A stretch of 64,000 nucleotides of DNA from JAFKFI01 sp963795435 (GCA_963795435.1 CAWCHV010000009.1:372001-436000), one strand, 5' to 3'; shown: positions 52,271-62,684, counted from the first letter of the stretch. The notes: a model not told the origin generated them from the letters alone. Translations and numbers: made by a program.

Positions 52271-53212
52271 TTAGCCGATCAGGAACCACGCCTTGAACAG
52301 CAGCGTCTCGGGCCAGGTCTGGCGATAGAGGCCCCTGGTCCGGCGCAGCACCCGCATCCGGTCCAGCACGCCGCCGCGCAACGACGCGGCCACCGCCTGG
52401 ACCTGCTCGCGGGAGGCGTCGGAGAGAAGATGCGGCTGCTCGGCCAGGGCGAGGACCTGCTGGCGGAACACGTTCATGAACACGCCCGGACCCCGGCGCA
52501 GCGCGCCCAGCGCCCGCCGCGGCATCGAGGGCGGCGCGCCGACAAGATTGCCCCCGTGCTGGCGATACAGCACCGAGGGCTTCTCGTCGGCCAGCACCCT
52601 TCCGCCGGCGGCCGTCACCAGCGCGTAGCTCCACCAGTCGTGATACGAACTCGACGGCGGCCGGCTGCGCGAGACGAGGGAGGCGGCGGGGCGGTTCAGC
52701 ATCAGGGTGCAGCCGGTGGCGACGTTCTGCGTCAAGGCCGCCGGAAAGCCCGGCGCCCGCTTCAGCCGGCAGGAGAGCCCGATCCGTGCCAACGCCTCGT
52801 CGACGAACACTTGGCGCGCGCAATAGAGCGCGGGCGTCTCCACGGATGCCACGGCGAGCGCGCGCATACCACGGGCCAGCTTATCCGGCAGCCATACGTC
52901 GTCCTGATCGGCGAAGGCGACGGCATCGAAGCCCATCGCCACGGCGGCTGCCAACACCCGCAGGAAACTCGGAGTGGGTCCGATCCGCGTGCCACCCTCG
53001 ACCTGCATCGACCGGCCATGCCCCGGGCCCGCCGCGAAGTCCCGCAGCAGCCCCGGCGTGCCATCCGTCGAGCCGTCGTCGCGCCAGAACAGAACCCAGT
53101 CGCGATGCGTCTGCGCGGCGAGGCTGGCGAGTTGCTCGGCCAAGAACCGCTCGCCATTGTATGTAGATAGCAAGATGGCGACCCGCGCGCCGCCTGACCG
53201 GTCGGTGACCAT
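52271..53212 (-). CDS. Family 2 glycosyltransferase (rhamnosyltransferase-like)
   Basis: A 313-residue GT-A enzyme. VAILLSTYNGERFLAEQLASL, WRDDGSTDGT and DAVAFADQDDVW (the DQD Mg-nucleotide site) are those of rhamnosyltransferases such as WbbL and RfbF/RhaA; DYH-type acceptor residues appear in SYHDWWSYAL. It is the last gene of the dTDP-rhamnose operon, 11 bases after rfbD, which supports dTDP-L-rhamnose as the sugar donor (inference). The acceptor is probably a lipid-linked surface glycan. Confidence 0.85.
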   Translation of the reverse strand: MVTDRSGGARVAILLSTYNGERFLAEQLASLAAQTHRDWVLFWRDDGSTDGTPGLLRDFAAGPGHGRSMQVEGGTRIGPTPSFLRVLAAAVAMGFDAVAFADQDDVWLPDKLARGMRALAVASVETPALYCARQVFVDEALARIGLSCRLKRAPGFPAALTQNVATGCTLMLNRPAASLVSRSRPPSSSYHDWWSYALVTAAGGRVLADEKPSVLYRQHGGNLVGAPPSMPRRALGALRRGPGVFMNVFRQQVLALAEQPHLLSDASREQVQAVAASLRGGVLDRMRVLRRTRGLYRQTWPETLLFKAWFLIG

Positions 53213-53223
53213 GTCAGACCGGT

Positions 53224-54123
53224 CTACGCCCTGCCGCCGAAGATTTCGTCAATCGTGCGTGACAGGCTGCCTTGCCAGCCAGGGAGGCGCACGCCGAAGG
53301 TCCCAGCCAGCTTCGCGCAGTCCAGCCGCGAGTTGGCTGGACGTCGTGCCTGGGTGGGCCAGTCGGCGGTGGCGATCGGCTCGACTGCGGGAGCCGCGAT
53401 GCCGTGCCTCGCCGCGTTCGCGAAGATCGCCTCGGCGAACCCGTGCCAGGTGGTCCAGCCGGTGCCGGCGGCGTGGAAGATGCCGCCATACTCGTCGCGC
53501 CAGCCGGTTCGCCGCAGCCGGATGGCGATGGCGACGATCGCCCGGGCCAGGTCGGACGCCACTGTAGGGCAGCCCTTCTGGTCGGCGACCACGCGCAGCC
53601 GATCGGTCCGTCGCGCCGCGTTCAGCATGGTGAGCACGAAGTTCTTTCCCTCGGACGCATAGACCCAGGAGGTCCGCAACACGATCGCGTGCGCGCCGGA
53701 GCCCAGCACCGCCTGCTCGCCGGCCAACTTGCTCGCGCCGTAGACGCCCCGTGGGGAGGCCGGGTCGGTTTCCGAATAGGGCGCGCCCTTGTCCCCGTCG
53801 AACACGTAATCGGAGGAAATGTGGATGAGCGGGATGCCGGCAGCCGCTGCCAGGGAGGCCAACCGGGCGGGTCCGTCGTGATTGGCGCGGTAGGCCGTCG
53901 CCTCGTCGGCCTCGGCGGCGTCCACGGCCGTATACGCCGCCGCGTTCACCACCAGCGCGGGGGTGTGAGCGCGCATCAGCGCGTCGAGGCTGTCGGGCCG
54001 ATCGAAGTCGAACTCCGGACGGCCGACGCGAAGCGCCGCGATACCGGCGGCCCGCGCCGCCTCGTCGAGCGCACGCGCCAACTGGCCGCCGCCGCCGGTG
54101 ATCAGGACCGGTGCGTCGGCCAC
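53224..54123 (-). CDS. rfbD: dTDP-4-dehydrorhamnose reductase
   Basis: A 299-residue extended SDR for the last step to dTDP-L-rhamnose. The start VLITGGGGQLARALDEAAR, ISSDYVFDGDKGAPYSETD, YGASKLAGEQAV (YxxxK) and RTSWVYASEGKNFV are diagnostic. The start is GTG at 54123. It follows rfbC by 3 bases and is part of a four-gene set in the order rfbB-A-C-D. All four pathway enzymes are present and intact. Confidence 0.95.
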   Translation of the reverse strand: MADAPVLITGGGGQLARALDEAARAAGIAALRVGRPEFDFDRPDSLDALMRAHTPALVVNAAAYTAVDAAEADEATAYRANHDGPARLASLAAAAGIPLIHISSDYVFDGDKGAPYSETDPASPRGVYGASKLAGEQAVLGSGAHAIVLRTSWVYASEGKNFVLTMLNAARRTDRLRVVADQKGCPTVASDLARAIVAIAIRLRRTGWRDEYGGIFHAAGTGWTTWHGFAEAIFANAARHGIAAPAVEPIATADWPTQARRPANSRLDCAKLAGTFGVRLPGWQGSLSRTIDEIFGGRA

Positions 54124-54126
54124 CGC

Positions 54127-54684
54127 TCAGGCCTCGAACCAGGCGGGGCACTCGGAGAGCCGCGGCAGCACTCGGTCCTTGTCCGAGAGCAATGCCTCGT
54201 CCCCGCCCACCGGCCAGGGCAGGTCGAGCTCCGGGTCGTTCCAGATCACGCCCCGCTCGGCCGGCCGGTCGTACGGCGCGGTGACCTTGTAGATCACCTC
54301 GGTGTCGGGCTCGATAGTGCAGAACCCGTGCAGGAACCCCGGCGGAACCCAGAGCTGCGCCCAGTTCTCGGCGCTCAGCATCGCGGCGACGTGGCGGCCG
54401 TAGGTCGGCGAGCCGCGCCGCACGTCCACCGCCACGTCCCAGATGGCGCCGCGCACCACGCGCACCAGCTTGCCCTGCGCGTTCGGGCCGATCTGCAGGT
54501 GCAGCCCCCGGATCACGCCCCGCGGGACCGAACGGCTATGGTTGTCCTGCACGAAGGCGGGGCCGATCCCGAGCTCGGCGTAGGGTGCCTCGCTCCACGT
54601 CTCGGAGAAGAAGCCGCGGGGGTCGGCGTGGCGGGCCGGCTCGACCAGGATCACGTCGGGGATGGCGAGACGCTCCGCCTTCAT
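54127..54684 (-). CDS. rfbC: dTDP-4-dehydrorhamnose 3,5-epimerase
   Basis: A 185-residue cupin epimerase. RHADPRGFFSETW, FVQDNHSRS (catalytic His region), GVIRGLHLQ and the C-terminal YKVTAPYDRPAERGVIWNDPEL match RmlC. It inverts C3 and C5 of dTDP-4-keto-6-deoxyglucose. Its ATG at 54684 overlaps the rfbA stop (ATGA). Confidence 0.95.
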   Translation of the reverse strand: MKAERLAIPDVILVEPARHADPRGFFSETWSEAPYAELGIGPAFVQDNHSRSVPRGVIRGLHLQIGPNAQGKLVRVVRGAIWDVAVDVRRGSPTYGRHVAAMLSAENWAQLWVPPGFLHGFCTIEPDTEVIYKVTAPYDRPAERGVIWNDPELDLPWPVGGDEALLSDKDRVLPRLSECPAWFEA

Positions 54685-55556
54685 GCGTGCTCGCCCTCCG
54701 CGAGCTCCAGCAGCACGCGGCCCAATTCTGTCTTGCCGAGGCCCCTCGCATGGCTGGCGAGCCGCGCGGCATCGATGTAGCCCATGCGGAACGCCACCTC
54801 CTCGGGGCAGCCGACCAGCATCCCGGTGCGGGACTGCACGGTCTGCACGAAGGTGGCCGATTGCAGCAGGCTGTCGGGCGTGCCGGCGTCGAGCCAGGCG
54901 CAGCCGCGCGACAGCCGTTCGACGCGCAGGGTGCCTTCGTCGAGATAGATCCGGTTGAGGTCGGTGATCTCCAGCTCGCCGCGCGCCGAGGGCCGGATCT
55001 CGCGCGCCAGATCGGAGACGCGCGCGTCATAAAAATACAGCCCGGTGACGGCCCAGTTGGAGCGCGGCGCGGCCGGCTTCTCGACGATCTCAGCCGCCCG
55101 CCCGGCCCCGTCGAACGAGACCACGCCGTAGCGTTCGGGATCGCGCACCTGATAGGCGAACACCGTGGCGCCGTGCTTGCGTTCGGCCGCACCTTGCAGC
55201 AGCGCCGACAGATGGTCGCCGTGGATCAGGTTGTCGCCGAGCGCCAGCGCGCAGGGCTCGCCGGCGATCCAGTCGCGCCCGATCAGGAAGGCCTGCGCGA
55301 TGCCATCCGGCCTTGGCTGCTCGGCGTAGGCGACGCTGAGGCCGAAGCGCGACCCGTCGGCCAGCAGACGGCGGAACTGCGGCAGATCGTCGGGCGTGGA
55401 GATCACCAGCAGGTCGCGGATGCCGGCCAGCATCAGGGTCGAAAGCGGGTAGTAGATCATCGGCTTGTCGTAGATCGGCAGCAGCTGCTTCGACGCCACC
55501 AGGGTCATCGGGTGCAGCCGCGTGCCGGAGCCGCCGGCGAGCAGGATGCCCTTCAT
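54681..55556 (-). CDS. rfbA: Glucose-1-phosphate thymidylyltransferase
   Basis: A 291-residue RmlA nucleotidyltransferase. MKGILLAGGSGTRLHPMTLVASKQLLPIYDKPMIYYPL is its unmistakable start, with the catalytic Lys and metal Asp (FALGDNL) further on and VEKPAAPRSNWAVTGLYFYD. It makes dTDP-glucose from dTTP and glucose-1-phosphate. It overlaps both neighbours by ATGA codons. It commits sugar phosphate to dTDP-rhamnose synthesis. Confidence 0.96.
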   Translation of the reverse strand: MKGILLAGGSGTRLHPMTLVASKQLLPIYDKPMIYYPLSTLMLAGIRDLLVISTPDDLPQFRRLLADGSRFGLSVAYAEQPRPDGIAQAFLIGRDWIAGEPCALALGDNLIHGDHLSALLQGAAERKHGATVFAYQVRDPERYGVVSFDGAGRAAEIVEKPAAPRSNWAVTGLYFYDARVSDLAREIRPSARGELEITDLNRIYLDEGTLRVERLSRGCAWLDAGTPDSLLQSATFVQTVQSRTGMLVGCPEEVAFRMGYIDAARLASHARGLGKTELGRVLLELAEGEHA

Positions 55557-56608
55557 GCGGCACTCCCCAGCCGCTGCCCGGCGTAGCGCGCCGCGCGCAC
55601 GCTTTCCCACCAGGCGCGGTTGTCGAGATACCAGTCGATGGTCCGCGCCAGCCCGGCCTCGAAATCATGCGCCGCCCGCCAGCCAAGGGCGGCGGCCGTC
55701 CGCGAGGGGTCGATCTCGTAGCGGAAGTCATGCCCCGGCCGGTCGGCGACGAAGCGGATCAGGCGGCTGCGCGGCCCGGCGGGGTCAGGCAGCCGGCGGT
55801 CGAGATGGGCGCAGATCGCCCGCACCACGTCGAGGTTGCTGCGCGGCTGGCGCGCGCCGATGGCGTAGGTGGCGCCGGCCTCGCCGCGCTCCAGCACCCG
55901 CACCAGCGCCTCGGCGTGGTCGTCCACGAACAACCAGTCGCGCAGATGGCCGCCATCGCCATACACCGGCAGCGGTTTCCCCTCCAATGCGTTAAGCGTG
56001 ACCAGCGGGATCAGCTTCTCGGGGAATTGCCAGGGGCCGTAATTGTTTGTCGTGTTGCTGACGATCACCGGCAGGCCATAGGTATGCCCCCAGGCGCGCG
56101 CCAGATGGTCCGACGCCGCCTTGCTCGCCGAATAGGGGCTGCGCGGATCGTAGGCCGTGGTCTCCGTGAAGGGCCGGTCGTCCGCGCCGAGTGCCCCGAA
56201 CACCTCGTCGGTCGAGACGTGATGGAACCGGAAGCACGACCGCCGCCCGGCCGGCAGCGCGGACCAGTAGGCCCGCGCCGCCTCCAGCAAGGTGAAGGTG
56301 CCGAAGACGTTGGTGGCGATGAACGCCGCCGGGCCGTCGATCGAGCGGTCCACGTGGCTCTCGGCCGCGAGATGCATCACCGCGTCCGGCTGGTGGGTCG
56401 CGAATACCTGCAGCATCGCCTCGGCATCCGCCACGTCGGCGCGGACCAGGGTATGCCGAGAATGCGGCCCGGCCTCCTCCAGCGCCTCCTCGGAGGCGGC
56501 GTAGGTCATCTTGTCGACGTTGACGACGTGATGATCGGTCTGCCGGAATAGGTGGCGGATCACGGCGGAGCCGATGAACCCGCATCCGCCCGTCAGCAAC
56601 AGCTTCAT
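55553..56608 (-). CDS. rfbB: dTDP-glucose 4,6-dehydratase
   Basis: A 351-residue SDR. MKLLLTGGCGFIGSAVIRHLF, AAESHVDRSIDGPAAFI, STDEVFGALG, the catalytic SPYSASKAASDHLARAW (YxxxK) and TNNYGPWQFPEKLIPL match RmlB. The longer frame upstream of ATG 56608 lacks family residues. First gene of the rfbBACD operon, reading leftwards from a divergent intergenic region at 56609-56744 that is the likely promoter site. Confidence 0.96.
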   Translation of the reverse strand: MKLLLTGGCGFIGSAVIRHLFRQTDHHVVNVDKMTYAASEEALEEAGPHSRHTLVRADVADAEAMLQVFATHQPDAVMHLAAESHVDRSIDGPAAFIATNVFGTFTLLEAARAYWSALPAGRRSCFRFHHVSTDEVFGALGADDRPFTETTAYDPRSPYSASKAASDHLARAWGHTYGLPVIVSNTTNNYGPWQFPEKLIPLVTLNALEGKPLPVYGDGGHLRDWLFVDDHAEALVRVLERGEAGATYAIGARQPRSNLDVVRAICAHLDRRLPDPAGPRSRLIRFVADRPGHDFRYEIDPSRTAAALGWRAAHDFEAGLARTIDWYLDNRAWWESVRAARYAGQRLGSAA

Positions 56609-56744
56609 GCGCAATCCATTCCGTTGCCCGCCCGTCAGCCGGGGTCGCCTGTGCCCCAAATTGGCAGCGTGACCCGTGGTAGCGCAACCGTGTCGCGTGC
56701 CGGAACCGAAACACCGCACGGGGGATGAGGAAGGAGGTCGGATC

Positions 56745-56930
56745 GTGACGGTAAGCGGCGACGAACTCCGCGCGGCACAGGTTCTGACCGGCGCGGCAAT
56801 GGCGGTCTGGCTGATGGTCGGCCTCGCTCCGGGATTGCGCCGACACGCGGGGCCGATCCGCGCGGCCGTACTGGCCGCTTATCTGATCGGTTGCGGGGCG
56901 TTCCTGGTCTGGCTGACGGTGCGCGGCTGA
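56745..56930 (+). CDS. Small two-helix membrane protein of unknown function
   Basis: A 61-residue protein beginning with GTG at 56745, with AGGAAGGAGG just upstream, and two hydrophobic segments (AAQVLTGAAMAVWLMVGLAP and AVLAAYLIGCGAFLVWLTV). It is divergent from rfbB. The family was not recognised. The predicted topology is two transmembrane helices with a short positively charged loop. Confidence 0.55.
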   Translation: MTVSGDELRAAQVLTGAAMAVWLMVGLAPGLRRHAGPIRAAVLAAYLIGCGAFLVWLTVRG

Positions 56931-56940
56931 GCAGTCGCCG

Positions 56941-57072
56941 TCACTGGGACCGCTTTCGCTCGATCAGCGAGGCAAAGTCGCCCACGCGGCGCAGCGCGTC
57001 CATCTCGCGGGTCCGCAGCTCGATGGCGAAGCACTCCTCGACCGCAAGGAGCGGCTCGGCGCCGGCTCGGCG
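56941..57072 (-). pseudogene. Acyl carrier protein-like C-terminal fragment
   Basis: A minus-strand frame between TAG (57075-57073) and TGA (56943-56941) reads AEPLLAVEECFAIEL then EMDALRRVGDFASLIER. This is the pattern of helices II-IV of an acyl carrier protein (VEExFxIEL ... VGDxxxLIE), but the N-terminal helix and the DSL phosphopantetheine serine are missing, and there is no start codon. It is best explained as the tail of a decayed acp gene; chance is possible. Confidence 0.35.
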
Positions 57073-57258
57073 CTAGGCCGAGCTCGCTATTATCGCCGCC
57101 TCGAAGCGAAGCATCAGCTTGTCCAGCGGCAACATGATCCCCCGTCGAGGCGAAATCGGCCGTACTGTGTCTGGCCGTGCGACCGTCGACAAGCAGGGCG
57201 GCACGAGGTCGTGACCGCGTGCTTGCACCCACGGCGGGGCGGCCCGAAGCTGCGCTTT

Positions 57259-57915
57259 ATGCACGAGGCCCTGCACGCTTTCCTGCTCGGGTTTCCCGCG
57301 CTGTTCTCCATCGTTAACCCACCGAGCGCCGCCTTCATCTTCCGCGAGGTGACCGCCGACCGGACACACGCGGAGCGGGTCCGAATCGCGCGGCGGGTTG
57401 GCGTGTACGCCCTGCTGGTGATGGTGAGTGCGTTGTGGGCGGGATCGTACGTGCTCGGCTTTTTCGGCATCACGCTCGCCGCGCTCCGGGTGGCCGGCGG
57501 CTTGGTGGTGGCGGCGAGCGCCTGGGATTTGCTGCGGATGCCGGAGCGCCACGACGCGCGCAAGCAGGAGCAGGCGCAGGCCTCGGAGGGCAGCGAGGAT
57601 ATTGCGTTCTTTCCGCTGACCTTGCCGATCACCACCGGCCCCGGCACGATCGCCGTCGCCATCGCGCTGAGCTCTGGCCGGCCGCAGGGAACCCAGATCG
57701 CCTGGTTCCTGCTCGGCACGACGGGAGCGGCGGCGGCAATGGCGGTCGCGATCTGGCTCACCTTCCGCTTCGCCGACCGGATCGTCGACATGCTCGGCCC
57801 GACCGGCAGCCGGATCGTCACCCGGCTGGCCGCCTTCCTGCTGCTCTGCATCGGGGTGCAGATCCTGATCGGCGGGGTGGCGGACGTGCTGGGGCCGATG
57901 CTGGCGGCGCGCTGA
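57259..57915 (+). CDS. MarC family membrane protein
   Basis: A 218-residue protein with six hydrophobic segments. The MarC/UPF0056 features are FPALFSIVNPPSAAFIF in the first segment, and FFPLTLPITTGPGTIAVAIAL in the middle. The role of the family is not settled (amino-acid or small-molecule export). ATG 57259 is chosen; the frame opens 48 bases earlier without features. It is followed 12 bases later by the LysE-type gene. Confidence 0.88.
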   Translation: MHEALHAFLLGFPALFSIVNPPSAAFIFREVTADRTHAERVRIARRVGVYALLVMVSALWAGSYVLGFFGITLAALRVAGGLVVAASAWDLLRMPERHDARKQEQAQASEGSEDIAFFPLTLPITTGPGTIAVAIALSSGRPQGTQIAWFLLGTTGAAAAMAVAIWLTFRFADRIVDMLGPTGSRIVTRLAAFLLLCIGVQILIGGVADVLGPMLAAR

Positions 57916-57927
57916 GGAGGCCGGGGC

Positions 57928-58560
57928 GTGGAGACTATCGGGCTTGCGTGGTTCGTCTCGGCCCTCGCCTTCGCCGTCTCGATGTCGGCGACGCCGGGGC
58001 CGAACAACACCATGCTCACCGCCTCGGGCGCCAATTTCGGCCTCCGCCGCAGCGTGCCGCACATGCTCGGCATCTCGGTCGGCTTCCCCGCGATGCTGCT
58101 GGCCGTCGCCCTCGGCGCGGGCGAGTTGCTGCGGGCGCATCCCCTCGCGCAGACCACGCTGCGCTGGGCCGGCGCGGCCTACCTGCTCTGGCTCGCCTGG
58201 CGCATCGCGACCGCCCGGACGGCGGCGCCGGGGGACGGCCGCGAACCGGGCGAGACCGGCGGCCGGCCGTTCTCATTTTTCCAGGCCGTCCTGTTCCAGT
58301 GGGTCAACCCGAAGGCGTGGGTGATCGGCCTCGCCGCGGTGCTCACGCAAACGACCGCCCGCGGCGCCGCCCAGATCGCCGAGGCCGTCCTGTTGGCGGT
58401 GATGTTCGTCGTCGTCACCATGCTGACCGGCGTGCTCTGGACCCTGATCGGCGTCGGCGCCGCCCGGGTGCTGCGCACGCCGCGCGCGCTGCGAGGTTTC
58501 AACGTCGCGATGGCGGTTCTGCTCGTCGCCTCGCTGCTGCCGCTGCTGTGGGGCGAGTAG
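57928..58560 (+). CDS. LysE family amino-acid exporter
   Basis: A 210-residue membrane protein with about five to six helices. The typical LysE/RhtB start SMSATPGPNNTMLTASGANFG and the middle FFQAVLFQWVNPKAWVIGLAA are visible. The start is GTG at 57928. It would export a basic or other amino acid by proton exchange. The LysE and MarC genes are close enough to share a transcript. The substrate is unknown. Confidence 0.88.
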   Translation: METIGLAWFVSALAFAVSMSATPGPNNTMLTASGANFGLRRSVPHMLGISVGFPAMLLAVALGAGELLRAHPLAQTTLRWAGAAYLLWLAWRIATARTAAPGDGREPGETGGRPFSFFQAVLFQWVNPKAWVIGLAAVLTQTTARGAAQIAEAVLLAVMFVVVTMLTGVLWTLIGVGAARVLRTPRALRGFNVAMAVLLVASLLPLLWGE

Positions 58561-58592
58561 CAGCTTCCGTTCCAGGCCTCATCGGTGTCCGG

Positions 58593-59009
58593 TCAAACTT
58601 CCCGCCAATTCAGCTGGCGTCCGAGTGCTTCCACTCCCGCACCGTCTTGGTCGGCGCAGGCCGACCATCCACGACTTCGGCTGCGGGCGGCAAAGTCGTG
58701 GATCATCGGGACAAGCCCGATGATGACGACGTATTGGTTGGGCAATAGGGTGCTAAGCTTGCGGCCAAACAGGGTAGACCCGCACCGCGCACAAAATCCG
58801 CGCCACACGCCGGGCGACGAATTGAACTTCCTGATTTCCCCCTGGGTGACCCGGTAGGCGTCGCGCGGGATCGCCGCGAACACGGAGATGGGCGCTCCGC
58901 TGTGCTTCCGGCAGCTCTGGCAATGGCACCACGCCACCCATTTCGGTTCGCCGGTGGCGACGAAGCGGACCGCGCCGCACGGGCAGCAGCCTTCGATCGG
59001 ATCGCTCAC
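58593..59009 (-). CDS. GFA family zinc protein with a repeat-derived C-terminus
   Basis: A 138-residue protein with the GFA (glutathione-dependent formaldehyde-activating-like) zinc-binding cysteines CCPCGAVRF, WCHCQSCRKHSG and the final CARCGSTLFGR. After about residue 90 the usual family C-terminus is absent. It is replaced by LSTLLPNQYVVIIGLVPMIH and about 45 further residues encoded largely by the palindromic repeat at 58648-58722. The start is GTG at 59009. Either an older stop was lost or the repeat inserted into the 3' end. Activity is uncertain. Confidence 0.72.
   Translation of the reverse strand: MSDPIEGCCPCGAVRFVATGEPKWVAWCHCQSCRKHSGAPISVFAAIPRDAYRVTQGEIRKFNSSPGVWRGFCARCGSTLFGRKLSTLLPNQYVVIIGLVPMIHDFAARSRSRGWSACADQDGAGVEALGRQLNWREV
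58648..58722. repeat. Three-hairpin palindromic element inside the GFA 3' end
   Basis: Three consecutive inverted repeats: TGGTCGGC (58648-58655) with GCCGACCA (58660-58667); ATCCACGACTT (58667-58677) with AAGTCGTGGAT (58693-58703); and CATCGGG (58704-58710) with CCCGATG (58716-58722). Its minus-strand reading supplies VVIIGLVPMIHDFAA in the GFA protein. It resembles REP/BIME-type dispersed elements of alphaproteobacteria (from memory). Confidence 0.75.
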
Positions 59010-59019
59010 GCCGCCGAGG

Positions 59020-60234
59020 CTATGACGGCGGTTCCGCGGCCGCCAGCCCGAACAGCATCTGCATCCGGGCGAAGCCCCGCAGACGGAAATGGCCGATCTC
59101 GTACATGTCGGCCTCCAATTGAGCGGCAAAGTCGCCCGACATGATGAGCTCACGACCCATCTCGCGGCACAGCCGCTCGATGCGGCTCGTCAGGTTCACG
59201 TCGGGTCCGATCACGGTGAAGTCGAGCCGGTCCTCGGCGCCGATATTGCCGTAGGAGACCTGCCCGTGGTGCAGCGCGAAGCCGGCGCGCAGCAGGATGC
59301 CGCCGGGCGGCTCCGCGGCGTTGGATTGTTCCAGGGCCGCCAGCCCCTCGCGCGCCGCCTCGAAAGCCGCGCGGCAGGCGTCACGGGCGTCGCGCTGGCT
59401 ATTCTCGTTGAAGATCACCAGAATGGCGTCGCCCATGATCTCCATGATCTCGCCGCCGCGGTGGCGCACCGGGCCGATGATGCAGTCGAAATAGCGATTG
59501 AGCGTGTCGATGACCGCGCGCGGCGACAGCGTGTCGGACATGACCGTGAAGTCGCGCAGATCGACCAGCATCAGGGCGGCCGTGGTCGTGAGCACATCGC
59601 CGCGCCGCACCTGGCCTTGCAGGATCAGATCGGCCGGCTCGCGCCCGACATAGCGCGCCAGCAGGTCCGAGGTGAAGCGACGCAGGCTCCTCGTTTCGAC
59701 GGTGAGCGCGAGCGTCGGCAGCAATTGCCGCAGCAGAAGGAGGTCGTCATCCGCGAAGCCGGCGGGATGGCGGGTCGCCCACGACACCACATTCACCGCC
59801 TTTCCGTCGGAGAATATAAGGGGCGCTATCGCGTAGTCGCGATACCCTTCCTCGCGCATCTCCTCGAGCAGCGGGAAAGGCAGCGCCTCATCGTGGTCGA
59901 GCCGCCAGCGACAAAACTCCTTCCGCTCGACGACGTGCCGGACCGTGCTTCTCAGGAAGGTATCGCTGGTTTCGAAACCGTATGGCAGAAACTGAACGAC
60001 CACCGGCGCATCGCGCTGCCACTTCCGCGACACGCCGGCGAAGTCCGGGTGCCACGCACGGACATGCAGCCAGCATCGGTCGAGCGGCACGCCCGCCGCA
60101 ATGACCCGAGGGCAGAACCCTTCCAGCAGCGCCGTGTTGTCGGCGGCGAATCGTCCCTCCCGAACCAGCCAGTCCGTCAGCCGGACGCGACGCTCCGCGT
60201 CGGTGTGATGCAGTGCCGCCTCCGCCAAAGTCAC
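59020..60234 (-). CDS. Class III nucleotidyl cyclase with atypical purine-site residue
   Basis: A 404-residue cytoplasmic protein. Residues about 200-395 form a class III cyclase domain: VDLRDF with the metal Asp225, GGEIMEIMGDAILVIF with the second metal Asp269, and DFTVIGPDVNLTSR. At the position of the purine-selecting Lys (three before the Gly of GD) there is Glu265, the residue seen in guanylyl cyclases; the partner position is Thr. The N-terminal ~195 residues are a divergent sensor-like domain with no clear family. It follows acs by seven bases; the GTG at 60234 is the likely start. The product nucleotide is uncertain. Confidence 0.82.
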   Translation of the reverse strand: MTLAEAALHHTDAERRVRLTDWLVREGRFAADNTALLEGFCPRVIAAGVPLDRCWLHVRAWHPDFAGVSRKWQRDAPVVVQFLPYGFETSDTFLRSTVRHVVERKEFCRWRLDHDEALPFPLLEEMREEGYRDYAIAPLIFSDGKAVNVVSWATRHPAGFADDDLLLLRQLLPTLALTVETRSLRRFTSDLLARYVGREPADLILQGQVRRGDVLTTTAALMLVDLRDFTVMSDTLSPRAVIDTLNRYFDCIIGPVRHRGGEIMEIMGDAILVIFNENSQRDARDACRAAFEAAREGLAALEQSNAAEPPGGILLRAGFALHHGQVSYGNIGAEDRLDFTVIGPDVNLTSRIERLCREMGRELIMSGDFAAQLEADMYEIGHFRLRGFARMQMLFGLAAAEPPS

Positions 60235-60241
60235 CCCGCTT

Positions 60242-62185
<1,944 letters not shown>

Positions 62186-62254
62186 TGGCATGGCTCCTTG
62201 AGACGGAACGACCATAGGGCGCGACACGCGGCACGAAAAGTACGGGCCGGGAGG

Positions 62255-62605
62255 CTACAGGCCCGCATCCGCCGGGATGAGGACGGCGCCGTTCTCGACG
62301 CGGACCGGGACCGCTTCGAGCCGGTCGCCGGAGCACGGGCCGCGCAGGCAATGGCCGTCCTCGATGCGAAACTCCGCACCGTGGGTTACGCACACGATCA
62401 ACGCGCCGTCCGCCGAAAGGAAGCGGTCGGGAAGCAGATTGAGCGACGTGCCGATATGCGGGCAGGAGTTCACATAGACAAAAACGCGCTCGCCGCGGCG
62501 GACGGCGAACAGGCCGATGAAGCTGCCGGGCGGCCCGGGGAAGCCGCGTGTCGTGCCGTCGGGAATGTCGTCGAGGCGGCAGAGTTGACGGAGGGGTGGC
62601 GTCAT
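62255..62605 (-). CDS. Rieske-type [2Fe-2S] ferredoxin-like protein
   Basis: A 116-residue small Rieske protein. NSCPHIGTSLNLL and CVTHGAEFRIEDGHCLRGPC supply the CxH and CxxH ligand pairs of the [2Fe-2S] cluster. It has no signal peptide or transmembrane segment, so it is a soluble electron carrier or a subunit of an oxygenase. The start is either ATG 62605 or 62629. It is 69 bases upstream of acs on the same strand and follows a REP-like palindrome. Confidence 0.82.
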   Translation of the reverse strand: MTPPLRQLCRLDDIPDGTTRGFPGPPGSFIGLFAVRRGERVFVYVNSCPHIGTSLNLLPDRFLSADGALIVCVTHGAEFRIEDGHCLRGPCSGDRLEAVPVRVENGAVLIPADAGL

Positions 62606-62626
62606 GCCGGGCAGCGGCATCCCGCT

Positions 62627-62680
62627 CACCCAACCCTCTCCCTCTCCCGCGCTTGCGGGAGAGGGCCGGGGTAAGGGCAG
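62627..62680. repeat. REP-like palindromic repeat, third copy
   Basis: CTCACCCAACC at about 62626-62635 leads into CCCTCTCCCGC (62640-62650) pairing with GCGGGAGAGGG (62655-62665) across the loop GCTT, with GGGGTAAGGG after it. It is the same element type as 5769-5859, with a single inner hairpin, and lies between the Rieske and EVE genes. Confidence 0.75.
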
Positions 62681-62684
62681 TGCT

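Noticed and set aside
57073..57135. Tiny minus-strand ORF MLPLDKLMLRFEAAIIASSA
   Set aside because: It has no ribosome-binding site, no family and only 20 codons. It ends at the TAG that also opens the ACP-like fragment, so it is probably chance.
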